From assembly GCF_000758605.1 (NCBI RefSeq), contig NZ_CP009282.1, positions 4,836,001 through 4,900,000 of the forward strand: 64,000 nucleotides of DNA, written 5' to 3'. The DNA comes from Paenibacillus sp. FSL R5-0912. Its GTDB lineage: Bacteria; Bacillota; Bacilli; Paenibacillales; Paenibacillaceae. Numbering within the stretch: the first letter of the stretch is position 1; each line of letters begins with the position of its first letter. Positions 33,597 to 41,717 of the stretch are shown here, piece by piece. The notes beneath the pieces are model-generated. The model did no database searches and had not been told where the DNA came from. It saw nothing but the letters and a program-made list of their open reading frames with translations. The translations under genes and the position numbers were made by a program.

Positions 33597-34934
33597 CTAT
33601 GAGCGCAGGACACCCTTCTCCCGGGCTTCATGTAGCCACTTAGGATACTCATTGAACAGGCGGTCATACAAATCCTCATCACTGACCTCATCCAGATCGT
33701 CCAGCGCAAAGAAATCGGCATTATCAACATAACGGCCCTGCAGATCATCGAGCTCACGCAGCACACCATAGTCCGCGTTGCCCAGCCCGACAAATTGCCA
33801 GAAGAGGTTATGCTTCGAGCTTTGGATCAGCAGCTTCGAGATCTTCGGTGTCTCATAAATCCCGCCGTCACTGAAGAACACAATGTAAACGGGCAGAGCG
33901 CCCGGCTCTTCCTTCGTGTACTTTTTGATGATATCAGCCATAACCACCGGCTCATTATTGCCGATGCCCAGCCCGCCGAACATCTTCGGCCCCGGGTATG
34001 TTCTCTTCACATAATCCTCGTACCCGTGCTCATCTACACTCGGCATCCGCTTGCTCTTGGTCGCGAAGAACCATACATCCAGCCTGCCGTCGTCATCCAT
34101 GCTGGCTGCCACAGCCAGAATCCGCTCAAATGCCCGCTGAACAACGCCCTTCGCATACAGCCCGGACATGGAACCCGATGCATCGAACACAACAGCCACC
34201 CTTGCCTTCTCCTGCTCCAGATTCTTCTTGCTCAGCGAGATCCCGACCTTCTGCTTCAGCAGGTCAATCTTCGTTAAGTTCAGCGGAGGCCGGGAAGCCG
34301 TCTCCTGCGCCACACTTCCCTCGGTTCCGCTATATGTAGCAGCAGCTTCCGGGTGACCCTGCATCACTTCTGACGCTGCCTGGCTGCTGTTTCTGTTCTC
34401 CGGCTCTTCGTCCTCCACCTCGACTCCGTGCGCTTCAGCCAGCGGCTTCAGGCCGCCGTGAAACCCCCGGCCGACAGCTCTAAGCTTGAAGCCTTCGCCA
34501 TGACGGTATAACTCTGCCAGCACCAGCGAGGTCTCGGCATTACTCTCATTTACTTCATACACCAGCTCCGTGTTGGCCGCAGCCGCACTGATTCTGCAGC
34601 CCCTGACATCGGCAAAAGTCCCCGGCCCGTCCAGCGTGGCTGCGAAAACGCATTTGGCAACCTCAGATTGCCGCAGCGCATGCAGGTCAATGGCAAACTC
34701 GCCGCTGTACTTGTCGATGGCATTGAACTCTACGATCCGCTTGGGATCGGCGGGCTGGTTGTAGAAGATGAAATAATCATCGGACGTAACCTTGCCGTTC
34801 TCCCCGACCATGAAACAGCTGATATCCAGCTCCGCCGGTGAGCTGCTGCAGGAGATCTTCACCGTCGCCTGCGGCGAGGCTTCATCCAGCTTGGCATTGG
34901 AGCCGGTGACCAGCTTAACGATATTCAGATTCAT
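33597..34934 (-). CDS. TerD-domain and von Willebrand A-domain fusion protein
   Basis: A 445-residue cytosolic protein. Residues 1-160 are a TerD/CABP-like domain: LDEASPQATVKISCSSSPAE, YFIFYNQPADPKRIVEFN, VCKFAATLDG-like strand and ETSLVLAELYRHGEGFKLRAVGRGF. An Ala/Ser/Glu-rich linker follows (about 165-215). The C-terminal 220 residues are a vWA domain with the intact metal site DASGSMSG, a Thr/Asn loop in GNNEPVV and FFSDGG. Stress-linked Ter proteins bind calcium; vWA domains mediate metal-dependent binding. ATG 34934 is preceded by AGGGAGAGTGCATTC. It is a single gene, without the usual terABCDE partners, ended by its own terminator. The function of the fusion is unknown. Confidence 0.85.
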   Translation of the reverse strand: MNLNIVKLVTGSNAKLDEASPQATVKISCSSSPAELDISCFMVGENGKVTSDDYFIFYNQPADPKRIVEFNAIDKYSGEFAIDLHALRQSEVAKCVFAATLDGPGTFADVRGCRISAAAANTELVYEVNESNAETSLVLAELYRHGEGFKLRAVGRGFHGGLKPLAEAHGVEVEDEEPENRNSSQAASEVMQGHPEAAATYSGTEGSVAQETASRPPLNLTKIDLLKQKVGISLSKKNLEQEKARVAVVFDASGSMSGLYAKGVVQRAFERILAVAASMDDDGRLDVWFFATKSKRMPSVDEHGYEDYVKRTYPGPKMFGGLGIGNNEPVVMADIIKKYTKEEPGALPVYIVFFSDGGIYETPKISKLLIQSSKHNLFWQFVGLGNADYGVLRELDDLQGRYVDNADFFALDDLDEVSDEDLYDRLFNEYPKWLHEAREKGVLRS

Positions 34935-34995
34935 GAATGCACTCTCCCTTAATTTCACAATGTATATTAGATGATTGCAGGATTCAGCTTTTAGC

Positions 34996-35035
34996 AAAAA
35001 AGAGCAGACAACTCCCTGATGAGGATATGTCTGCT
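34996..35035 (-). terminator. Terminator after rplY
   Basis: An 8-bp stem, AGCAGACA (35003-35010) with TGTCTGCT (35028-35035), followed on the minus strand by a run of six T residues. Confidence 0.85.
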
Positions 35036-35129
35036 CCCGGTTGATCAAGCTTATGATCCGCATATCAGCCAGACTAAACGGGCTGTGGTGCGGCTTGTCC
35101 AATGAACTGGACTATAAATATATAATAAG

Positions 35130-35744
35130 TTACTCTTCTGTCTTACCTTCGTCAGCTGCTTCTGCCGCTACTGGTTCAGCAGCAGCTGTATCCGCAGGCT
35201 CTTCAAGGACAAGTGGAGGTGAGATCCGCACGATCAGCGTATCCTCAGGGGTAAGGATCTCCCAGCCTTCATGCTTCGGCAGATCGGAGACCAGCAACTG
35301 ATCACCGATGTCCAGTCCGCTGATATCCACCTCGAAGGAAGCGGTCAGCTTGTCCGGCAAGGTACGGATATCCAGCTCGTAGAGCTCTACCTGCTGGACA
35401 CCGCCGCTCTTGACACCGACAGGATCGCAGGTGAAGTGGAACGCAACCTTGGTGTCGAGTTCTGCCTTCATATCAATCTGCTGCAAGTCTACATGGAGCA
35501 AGGAACGTGACAGCGGCTGGCGCTGTACTTCCTGAATGACCGCATTTTTGGAGCCTGAACCGGGGAATTCCACTTTCAGGATGGCCCGCGGGTTTTTGCC
35601 GAGAATCTCATTGAGTGTTTTGGCTTCTGCTGTAAAGGACTGGGTATCTGAACCTGCACCGTAGACGACGACCGGTACAAGGCCTTTGCTGCGCTGGGAA
35701 GAGGTAGAGCCGGATCTTTCTGTCAAGCGTACTGTGGTATTCAT
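35130..35744 (-). CDS. rplY: 50S ribosomal protein L25 / general stress protein Ctc
   Basis: A 204-residue two-domain L25 (Ctc/TL5 type): the N-terminal 5S-rRNA-binding beta-barrel (STSSQRSKGLVPVVVYG...FPGSGSKNAVIQEVQRQPLSR and LLHVDLQQID) and a C-terminal TL5-like domain ending in a disordered Glu/Ala-rich tail. The ATG follows AGGAGGAATATC. It is monocistronic. In Bacillus the ctc gene belongs to the sigma-B stress regulon; no clear sigma-B promoter is visible here. A GU-rich terminator hairpin about 160 nt upstream (35897-35936) suggests leader attenuation or an upstream transcript end. Confidence 0.95.
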   Translation of the reverse strand: MNTTVRLTERSGSTSSQRSKGLVPVVVYGAGSDTQSFTAEAKTLNEILGKNPRAILKVEFPGSGSKNAVIQEVQRQPLSRSLLHVDLQQIDMKAELDTKVAFHFTCDPVGVKSGGVQQVELYELDIRTLPDKLTASFEVDISGLDIGDQLLVSDLPKHEGWEILTPEDTLIVRISPPLVLEEPADTAAAEPVAAEAADEGKTEE

Positions 35745-35896
35745 GATATTCCTCCTAAAGGTTTTTTAGCGGTACACACTTTCAGGGGCAGCTTCTGATG
35801 CTGAACAAAGCTGGCCCTGCAAGCATCCGCCAAGTGGTGTCAGCATAGCTGCAAGTAATGATTCTTCGTACAATACTGGCTTATTGCTTAGGTAAT

Positions 35897-35936
35897 AAAA
35901 AACAAGACCAATTAGATGTCTTAAGTCTAATCAGTC
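35897..35936 (-). terminator. Terminator-like hairpin upstream of rplY
   Basis: On the minus strand an 11-bp stem with two G-U pairs (35926-35936 with 35906-35916) is followed by TTGTTTTTT. It lies between rplY and the decayed ABC ATPase. Confidence 0.6.
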
Positions 35937-36089
35937 TCTTATTAACCATATTTGCCTGCTGTGGAATCAGTATAGCACTGGGAAGTAGGCAAGTCAAAAT
36001 AGGTGGATATTCAATTTAAATCCATATTTAATATATTTTATACTAAAATACAGGCTGCAAAATGGCCATCGCCCGCGTCCCGGAACAGT

Positions 36090-36375
36090 GGAATCTCCAA
36101 CTACAGACCACTACGGCGAAAGGGCAGCGCATATGGAATTTACAGCAGGACGGCGGATTCGCCGGGCTCGGAATATCCGTCAGCCGCAGCACTGGCCGTC
36201 CCACAGTGCTTTTGCAGTGCAGGATTCGATGACAAGGCCGAACGTCTCGCCCGGACGAAGCTTACTACTGATGTCGTCCACTGCTTTGACATGTTCCGCT
36301 GTGCGGTCCAGCTGTTTATGGAATACGCATGTCTTATTGCTGGCATTCCTGCCATGCCTTTTCTCGCTTTTTGCC
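36090..36375 (-). pseudogene. Remnant of an oligopeptide ABC transporter ATPase (OppF/AppF type)
   Basis: One minus-strand frame gives [20 protein letters not shown], then [12 protein letters not shown]. After a frame change at the Walker A region it reads CKSTVGRPVLRLTDIPSP. This is the N-terminal part of an OppF/AppF ATPase, whose normal sequence is close to [32 protein letters not shown]. The Walker A is destroyed, the ABC signature and Walker B are missing, and stops follow. It is an inactive fragment of about 90 codons. Confidence 0.75.
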
Positions 36376-36424
36376 GGGCAGGGTAGTAAAATATAGGCAA
36401 TACACCGGAATGGAGTGAAGAAAC

Positions 36425-36700
36425 ATGGAACAGATTGCTAAGGGAGAAGGACGTTTCTATATAGCTGGTGACGGTAAGGACCTTGCCGAGATTACATACA
36501 GAACGGAAGAGGCTACAGGTAACCTCGTGATTGATCATACCTATGTCTCCGAAGAGCTGCGCGGTCAGGGTGCCGGGGAGAAGCTTGTGCGGGCGGTCGT
36601 TGACCTGGCCCGGGAAGAGAAAGTTAAAATAGTGCCTGAGTGCCCGTATGCGGCCCATCAATTCGAGAAGCACACGGAGTACCGGGATCTGCTGACATAG
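36425..36700 (+). CDS. Small GNAT-type acetyltransferase (YjdJ-like)
   Basis: A 91-residue protein of the single-domain N-acetyltransferase-like family (YjdJ/GTLP type). It has EITYRTEEATGNLVIDHTYVSEELRGQGAGEKLVRAVVDLAREE, with the acetyl-CoA-binding RGQGAG, and CPYAAHQFEKHTEYRDLL at the end. ATG at 36425 follows GGAGTGAAGAAAC. It is followed after 12 nt by a second acetyltransferase and probably forms an operon with it. The substrate is unknown; members of this family act on acetyl groups of unidentified acceptors. Confidence 0.85.
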   Translation: MEQIAKGEGRFYIAGDGKDLAEITYRTEEATGNLVIDHTYVSEELRGQGAGEKLVRAVVDLAREEKVKIVPECPYAAHQFEKHTEYRDLLT

Positions 36701-36712
36701 GGGGAAGTTAGA

Positions 36713-37564
36713 TTGACTACGGCTGATACACTGAAAGAAATAGAAGAACTGCAGCAGCGCTGCGAGCAATACGAAGGCATCACACTCAAACTGAATTGGG
36801 ACATGCTGCGGCTACCGGCCGGAACAGGCGGAGTGGAATGGCTGGTGACCTATGAAGAGGAGCTGCTGGTCGGCTTCATCGGGTTATACAATATCGGCGG
36901 TGATATGGAGGTCTGCGGTATGGTACGGCCGGGATACCGCCGCCGGGGCATCTTCAGCTCACTCTGGCAACGGGCGCAGACCCTCATCTCACGCAGTAAG
37001 ATTAAGACGCTGCTGTTGAATACGCCCGCGGCCTCTGCCTCAGGTACTGCTTATCTGAAGACACTGCCGCTGGAATTCAGTCACGCGGAATTTCAGATGA
37101 AATGGGATGACGCAGCCAAGAATCGCGGGGCCTCTGAAGCAAGTTCAGCCGCCGGTAACGTTATGCTACGGCCTGCACGTGCCGATGAGATTCCGGTATT
37201 AATCGCCTTCGACTGCGACGGATTCAACATGACCGAGGAAGACGCCACCGAAACGTACGCGCAGCTTGAGCTCGAAGGCTCACAGGAGCATATTATCATC
37301 GAAATGAACGGCCGGCCGGCCGGCAAAATGCGGCTGTGGTCCGAAGACAACGAGACCTGGATTTTCGGCCTTACCGTAGACAAGAACCTGCGGGGCCTCG
37401 GCATCGGCCGGAGCGCCCTGATGCAGACCATTGAGCGGGAACGGCGGAATTACAACAACGTGAATCTTGAGGTGGCCCTGGATAATCCGAATGCGCTGAA
37501 GCTCTATGAGAGCTGCGGGTTCGTCATTCTGAACCAGCAGGATTACTACCGTTCTGCGCTCTGA
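36713..37564 (+). CDS. Tandem-domain GNAT acetyltransferase
   Basis: A 283-residue protein with two GNAT folds. In the N-terminal domain the acetyl-CoA site is in MVRPGYRRRGIFSSLW. In the C-terminal domain it is in LTVDKNLRGLGIGRSALM, followed by NVNLEVALDNPNALKLYESCGF. Both sites keep the RxxGxG/A-type loop, though the first (RRRGIF) is less canonical. The start is TTG 36713 behind AGGGGGAAG. It is paired with the small acetyltransferase upstream. Architecture recalls mycothiol synthase-like GNATs, but no mycothiol pathway is expected in this lineage, so the substrate is open. Confidence 0.85.
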   Translation: MTTADTLKEIEELQQRCEQYEGITLKLNWDMLRLPAGTGGVEWLVTYEEELLVGFIGLYNIGGDMEVCGMVRPGYRRRGIFSSLWQRAQTLISRSKIKTLLLNTPAASASGTAYLKTLPLEFSHAEFQMKWDDAAKNRGASEASSAAGNVMLRPARADEIPVLIAFDCDGFNMTEEDATETYAQLELEGSQEHIIIEMNGRPAGKMRLWSEDNETWIFGLTVDKNLRGLGIGRSALMQTIERERRNYNNVNLEVALDNPNALKLYESCGFVILNQQDYYRSAL

Positions 37565-37626
37565 ACCTTAAGCATCATTGTAAGCACATTTAACAACTGT
37601 TCAGAATTATAGTTACCGACAGTCAA

Positions 37627-37675
37627 GCATTCTTTCCTCCGGGCCGGATCAGCCCTCAGGAAAGGATGCTTTTTG
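37627..37675 (+). terminator. Terminator after the GNAT genes
   Basis: A 12-bp stem with one G-U pair (37627-37638 with 37658-37669) followed by TTTTTG, about 60 nt after the stop codon. Confidence 0.8.
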
Positions 37676-37782
37676 TTGTCCTTATGTTACCTCAAGGTTC
37701 CTATATGACCTTAAAGTGCGTACTGTTCAGTATTCCTGCGGCAATACATAATGATGGAATACTTAGTGAAGGAGAACTGCAC

Positions 37783-38853
37783 ATGAACCCTTTAGATTCA
37801 GACTTACGTAAAACAGCACTTGTAATCGGCGCGAACGGCGTCATCGGACGTAACCTGATTAATCATCTGGCTGCGCTTCCTGATTGGGATATCATCGGCG
37901 TGTCGCGCCGGGGAGGTCAGGACACCAGCCGTGTGCGTTATATAGCTGCTGATTTACTGGACCCATCGGAGAGCCGGCAGAAGCTTGGCGGCTTGGCGGA
38001 AGTGACGCATATATTCTATGCCGCGTATCAGGACCGGCCTACCTGGGCAGAGCTGGTCGCGCCTAATCTGGCTATGCTTGTTCACGCGGTTGAGGCGGTT
38101 GAACCTGCGGCGCACAAGCTCCGGCACATCAGCCTCATGCAGGGATATAAGGTATATGGCGCGCATCTCGGCCCGTTCAAAACACCGGCACGCGAAACCG
38201 ATGCCAATCATATGCCGCCGGAATTCAATATTGCGCAGCAGGATTATCTGGAAGAGAAGCAGTCTGGCAAAAGCTGGACCTGGTCGGCCCTGCGGCCTTC
38301 CGTCGTCTGCGGATACGCTCTCGGTAATCCCATGAACCTGGCGATGGTAATCGCCATTTATGCCTCCATGTCGAAGGAGCTGGGAATTCCGCTGCGCTTC
38401 CCCGGCAAGCCGGGCGCTTATCACAGCCTGCTTGAGATGACAGATGCCGGTCTGCTTGCCAGAGCAACAGTGTGGGCAGCAACAGAACCGCGCTGTGCCA
38501 ATCAGGCCTTCAATATCACCAACGGCGATCTATTCCGCTGGAACGAGCTGTGGCCTAAGATTGCCTCCAGCTTCAATCTGGACACGGCGCCCCCGCTCCC
38601 GATGTCCCTATCGATGGTTATGCAGGACAAAGAGCCGCTCTGGAACCGTATGGTCGAGAAATACGGGCTGGAGCAGAACAGCTATGCAAGTGTCTCCTCG
38701 TGGGCCTTCGGTGATTTTGTATTCTCCTGGGACTATGATTTCTTTGCCGACAGCACCAAATCACGCCGGGCAGGGTTCCTTGAGTTTATGGATACGGAAG
38801 CCATGTTTATGGACATCTTTGCGGATCTCCGCCACCGCCGGATCATTCCCTGA
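37783..38853 (+). CDS. PRISE-like short-chain dehydrogenase/reductase
   Basis: A 356-residue extended SDR. The Rossmann motif ALVIGANGVIGRNL is followed by VSRRGGQD. The later segments KVYGAHLGPFKTPARETD and WTWSALRPSVVCGYALGNPMN match progesterone 5-beta-reductase/iridoid synthase-like (PRISE) enzymes, which reduce enones with NADPH. A Lys/Tyr catalytic pair is suggested by KVYG and QQDYLEE. ATG 37783 follows GAAGGAGAAC; the open frame extends upstream without a good site. It converges on the HxlR regulator, with a shared terminator between them. No pathway partner is evident. Confidence 0.85.
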   Translation: MNPLDSDLRKTALVIGANGVIGRNLINHLAALPDWDIIGVSRRGGQDTSRVRYIAADLLDPSESRQKLGGLAEVTHIFYAAYQDRPTWAELVAPNLAMLVHAVEAVEPAAHKLRHISLMQGYKVYGAHLGPFKTPARETDANHMPPEFNIAQQDYLEEKQSGKSWTWSALRPSVVCGYALGNPMNLAMVIAIYASMSKELGIPLRFPGKPGAYHSLLEMTDAGLLARATVWAATEPRCANQAFNITNGDLFRWNELWPKIASSFNLDTAPPLPMSLSMVMQDKEPLWNRMVEKYGLEQNSYASVSSWAFGDFVFSWDYDFFADSTKSRRAGFLEFMDTEAMFMDIFADLRHRRIIP

Positions 38854-38860
38854 TCCGCGC

Positions 38861-38899
38861 AGAACAGCCGGTCTCTGAAATTCAGAGACCGGCTGTTCT
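38861..38899. terminator. Bidirectional terminator between SDR and HxlR genes
   Basis: A near-perfect 18-bp stem (38861-38878 with 38882-38899) and a tight loop. It overlaps the HxlR stop codon. Confidence 0.85.
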
Positions 38900-39266
38900 A
38901 TTCTTCCTTCTGCGTTTGGGAGAGCACAACTGCCGTATCCCCGTAAACCCTTTCGACATGGGCATCGCCCCATCTGCACATCAGATGCAGAATCTCCTTG
39001 AGGCTCCAGCCATAGTCGGTCAGCTCATACTCCACTCTGGGAGGCACCACATTATACGAGGTTCTTGTGATCACCCCGTCCGCTTCCAGTTCCCGCAATT
39101 GCTGCGTAAGCACCTTCTGTGTAATGAACGGCATTTGGCTGATGAACTCCCCGTTGCGCTTCTTCCCAAAGGTGAGCAAGAACAAAATGACCGGTTTCCA
39201 CTTGCCCCCAATCACTTCGAGTGTCGCTTCCACTCCGGTGTTGTAGGTTCTAATTCCTTCAGACAT
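38898..39266 (-). CDS. HxlR-family transcriptional regulator
   Basis: A 122-residue winged-helix regulator: EATLEVIGGKWKPVILFLL, the recognition part FGKKRNGEFISQMPFITQKVLTQQLRELEADGVI and the wing VVPPRVEYELTDYGWSLKEIL, all diagnostic of HxlR. Unlike some members it has no Cys near the N-terminus, so thiol sensing is unlikely. ATG 39266 follows GGAGGTG. It is convergent with the SDR gene; its target may instead be that gene or one outside the window, as no divergent neighbour exists. Confidence 0.88.
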   Translation of the reverse strand: MSEGIRTYNTGVEATLEVIGGKWKPVILFLLTFGKKRNGEFISQMPFITQKVLTQQLRELEADGVITRTSYNVVPPRVEYELTDYGWSLKEILHLMCRWGDAHVERVYGDTAVVLSQTQKEE

Positions 39267-39344
39267 AGGCCAAGGACACCTCCTGTGGCTTAACCATATC
39301 TTCTTTGAACGCCCCCTGCAAGGATTACGCCGAAGTTCTCCTGC

Positions 39345-40124
39345 CTACATCAGCCCGTATCCGCGAAAGATAGGCTCATCCCGGTCGTTCCGGCGGCTGC
39401 CGTATTTCATGCAGCCTTCCACATGCTCTTCCCGTTCCAGGAACACAGACAGCAGACGCACATAGTCGAGCGACTCCTGCAGTGGGATACCCGCTCCGTC
39501 AAAGATATGCCGGCGTCCATCCAGAAGCGAATAGATTCCGATCGTTTCTGCCGGTTTCCCGTAGGCCTGATGGCAGAAGACACTGGCCATATGCAGAAAA
39601 CCGGTGATTACATCCTCATTCCCGTTTACCATAAATTTCTGGATGTTCAGACAACGCCCCTCCTGCCCTGAGTTCCAGGCAAGCTGGAAAATCATCGCCA
39701 GCTCGATCGCCAGCTCCGGTACAGGAACATGCCACTGCTCATACAGCATTACCGGAATCTCACCGGTATGATTGCCGGCAACAATCCGCGTCAGCTCATC
39801 GGCAACCGTTTGCTTGATATCCCAATAATGCATCAGGGAAGGAAAAGCATGACCCTTCGGCGGCCAGCGGCGCTCCAGCAGAAATTGCACAGGCGTCTCC
39901 CGGCGCACCTCAGGCTGCAGACTGTAGAAGTCATTAAGCGTATGTCCGACCGCGTACTGGACCTGCTGTCTCCAGCGGGGAATTCCCGTGGCCGGAGCTC
40001 CGCTGCCGTTCATCTCTGCTCCGCCCAGCATGATATGCTCCATCCGGAAATCATTCAGCCGGCTGTAGCGGACAGTCCCTGCATCCTGCATCTTTCCTGC
40101 GAAGCATCCTGCCCCGGCGCCCAT
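39345..40124 (-). CDS. YkuO-like conserved protein, coupled to flavodoxin
   Basis: A 259-residue protein of unknown function, recognisable by ERRWPPKGHAFPSLMHYWDIKQ and VMLYEQWHVPVPELAIELAMIFQLAW, with GYGLM at the end. In Bacillus the gene ykuO lies between the flavodoxin genes ykuN and ykuP, and I assign this gene to that family mainly by context. The start is ATG 40124, 3 nt after the flavodoxin stop, or a later ATG (at M12). The two genes share the Fur-type promoter, so it probably functions in iron limitation. No membrane segments and no metal-binding motif are seen. Confidence 0.6.
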   Translation of the reverse strand: MGAGAGCFAGKMQDAGTVRYSRLNDFRMEHIMLGGAEMNGSGAPATGIPRWRQQVQYAVGHTLNDFYSLQPEVRRETPVQFLLERRWPPKGHAFPSLMHYWDIKQTVADELTRIVAGNHTGEIPVMLYEQWHVPVPELAIELAMIFQLAWNSGQEGRCLNIQKFMVNGNEDVITGFLHMASVFCHQAYGKPAETIGIYSLLDGRRHIFDGAGIPLQESLDYVRLLSVFLEREEHVEGCMKYGSRRNDRDEPIFRGYGLM

Positions 40125-40126
40125 CC

Positions 40127-40579
40127 TTAAGAAACCGCCGCGCAGGTCTCGATGAACTGGCGTCCGAAGCTGCGGCAAGCCTCTTTCTCTGCTGCGTTCG
40201 GCCCGTACTCAATCTTCAGACTGGCTTGTACGATCTCGGCACCGTGTTCCTTCAGCTTCTCTTCAATCTGATCAACCGCTCCGCAGTAGATTTCATAACC
40301 GGTATCTCCGCTTCCGAAGGCGGCAGCCTTGCAGGAGCTGAGGTCGAGCTCATCCAGCTCTTCATAGAAGTCAAGGAATTCATCCGGCAGCTCGCCGTCC
40401 CCCCAGGTATACGCACCCAGCAGCACAGCCTCATAAGCCTTTATCTCATCCGCATTGCAGTCAGTGACCGATTTCAGCACGGCCTCTCCGCCTGCCTGGC
40501 GTATCCCTTCCACAATCAGTTCAGCGATTTCCTCCGTATTGCCTGTCAGGCTGGCATATGCCACTAGCACCTTAGCCAT
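40127..40579 (-). CDS. Flavodoxin (YkuP-like)
   Basis: A 150-residue short-chain flavodoxin. The FMN phosphate loop is SLTGNTEEIA, the isoalloxazine loops are GAYTWGDGELPDEF and GSGDTGYEIYCGAVDQ. It replaces ferredoxin as an electron carrier, typically under iron limitation. ATG 40579 follows GGGAGG at eight-base spacing; the longer frame has no site. A near-perfect Fur box lies 87 nt upstream, consistent with iron repression. The next gene is the YkuO-like protein, so the pair corresponds to two of the three genes of ykuNOP. Confidence 0.92.
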   Translation of the reverse strand: MAKVLVAYASLTGNTEEIAELIVEGIRQAGGEAVLKSVTDCNADEIKAYEAVLLGAYTWGDGELPDEFLDFYEELDELDLSSCKAAAFGSGDTGYEIYCGAVDQIEEKLKEHGAEIVQASLKIEYGPNAAEKEACRSFGRQFIETCAAVS

Positions 40580-40665
40580 CACTCTGTCCTCCCAAGGTAA
40601 ATATGAAATGTATTCTGTATAGTCCATCTCAAAAGGCAACCATGTTTTGCTAATCCCATTCTATT

Positions 40666-40686
40666 TGATAATGATTATCATTGTCA
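40666..40686. promoter_or_regulatory. Fur box
   Basis: TGATAATGATTATCA (40666-40680) is a perfect match to the Bacillus Fur core TGATAATNATTATCA, continuing TTGTCA. It lies in the promoter region of the flavodoxin gene. Confidence 0.85.
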
Positions 40687-40742
40687 ATATTTTAAAAGCT
40701 AGCCGCTCCGGAATTTAGGCACTTTTGTCCCCGATAACAGAA

Positions 40743-40788
40743 CCAGCGGCAATGCCGGACTTGAACTGCTGTCCGGCATTGCCGCTGG
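40743..40788. terminator. Strong terminator hairpin after the glyoxalase genes
   Basis: A perfect 18-bp stem (40743-40760 with 40771-40788), downstream of the glyoxalase genes and upstream of the Fur promoter. Confidence 0.8.
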
Positions 40789-40833
40789 TATATATCCATA
40801 TTTTCAGATGAAATGCAGTGAAGAAGGCCTAAC

Positions 40834-41229
40834 CTATTCTCCTTTGCCGTCCGAACAAATCTCGATCAGATTCCCTTCCGGATCAGCGACGTAACAGATT
40901 CGCAGTCCGTATGGTTCAGTTGTAGGCGGGTACACCGGTTGGACACCGGCCTCTATCAGCCTGTCATATTCCAGATCGACATCTGTAAAGTGTGGCACAC
41001 CAAAAGTGATTTCCATCGTACCGTTCAACCCGCCGGGATAGTCAAACTTCCTCGATAACTGGCTCTCGAACAGTGCACGCTCACACAAATTGAAATAGAT
41101 GCCTCCTGCTGTCCTGACTCCTGTAAACCCGCCGCCGTCATAGTCCAGTTCCATCCTCATTAAATCTCTGTAGAACCGGACCATCTTCTCCATATCATCC
41201 ACGCACAGGGCGATTGCTCCCAGCTTCAT
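40834..41229 (-). CDS. VOC/glyoxalase-fold protein 1
   Basis: A 131-residue member of the vicinal oxygen chelate superfamily, with two beta-alpha-beta-beta-beta units: LGAIALCVDDMEKMVRFYRDLMRM and, C-terminal, CYVADPEGNLIEIC. The metal ligands expected in a full enzyme (His/Glu) are only partly visible; Glu in LIEIC is present. It may be a resistance or isomerase-type protein. The next gene begins 3 nt upstream and is a paralogue, so the two form a unit. The substrate is unknown. Confidence 0.82.
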   Translation of the reverse strand: MKLGAIALCVDDMEKMVRFYRDLMRMELDYDGGGFTGVRTAGGIYFNLCERALFESQLSRKFDYPGGLNGTMEITFGVPHFTDVDLEYDRLIEAGVQPVYPPTTEPYGLRICYVADPEGNLIEICSDGKGE

Positions 41230-41232
41230 GCG

Positions 41233-41607
41233 CTAAACCTCCAAATATCCGCCTTCAAGCAGGGTAATGCCGTTGCCGTCCGGATCTCGGAAATTCATTT
41301 CTTTCCCGCCGTATTCCATCGTCACCGGAGGCTGACAATCCAGCCCTTTCCCCTTAAGCTGCTCATAGGTTTCATCCAGGCTGCTGCAGGAGAATACCAG
41401 ATTAACGACTCCTGTCGTGTGCTTGCCCCATTTGCTCTCGTCCCAGATAATCAGCCCCGGCTGTCTGCGGTCGAAACCAATCTTCGCGCCGTCATACTGT
41501 CCAAAGCCTTCAAACGGAATCGGGACTCCCAGCACCTCGGAATAGAATGCCGCGAGCGCCGCCGGGTCCTTGCTGTACAGATTGATGCCGTCAAAACTTG
41601 TTATCAT
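41233..41607 (-). CDS. VOC/glyoxalase-fold protein 2
   Basis: A 124-residue VOC-superfamily protein: INLYSKDPAALAAFYSEVLGVPIPFE and MNFRDPDGNGITLLEG (Glu at the second metal position present). ATG at 41607 follows GGAGATTTAACTT. First gene of a two-gene unit with the paralogous VOC protein, 3 nt apart. It probably came from duplication of the neighbour. No specific reaction can be named. Confidence 0.82.
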   Translation of the reverse strand: MITSFDGINLYSKDPAALAAFYSEVLGVPIPFEGFGQYDGAKIGFDRRQPGLIIWDESKWGKHTTGVVNLVFSCSSLDETYEQLKGKGLDCQPPVTMEYGGKEMNFRDPDGNGITLLEGGYLEV

Positions 41608-41717
41608 AAGTTAAATCTCCTTCCGTTCTGTAGCTGTATTATGATCCGGCCGTGATTAGCCTGTCTGAACTCATTGTACTTCTGCCCTGCCGGGCCTGTA
41701 TTGCAAAAAAACGACAT

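Noticed and set aside
33597-34934. Tellurite-resistance or phage-defence island
   Set aside because: Only one TerD-vWA gene is present, with ordinary neighbours and no other ter or defence genes.
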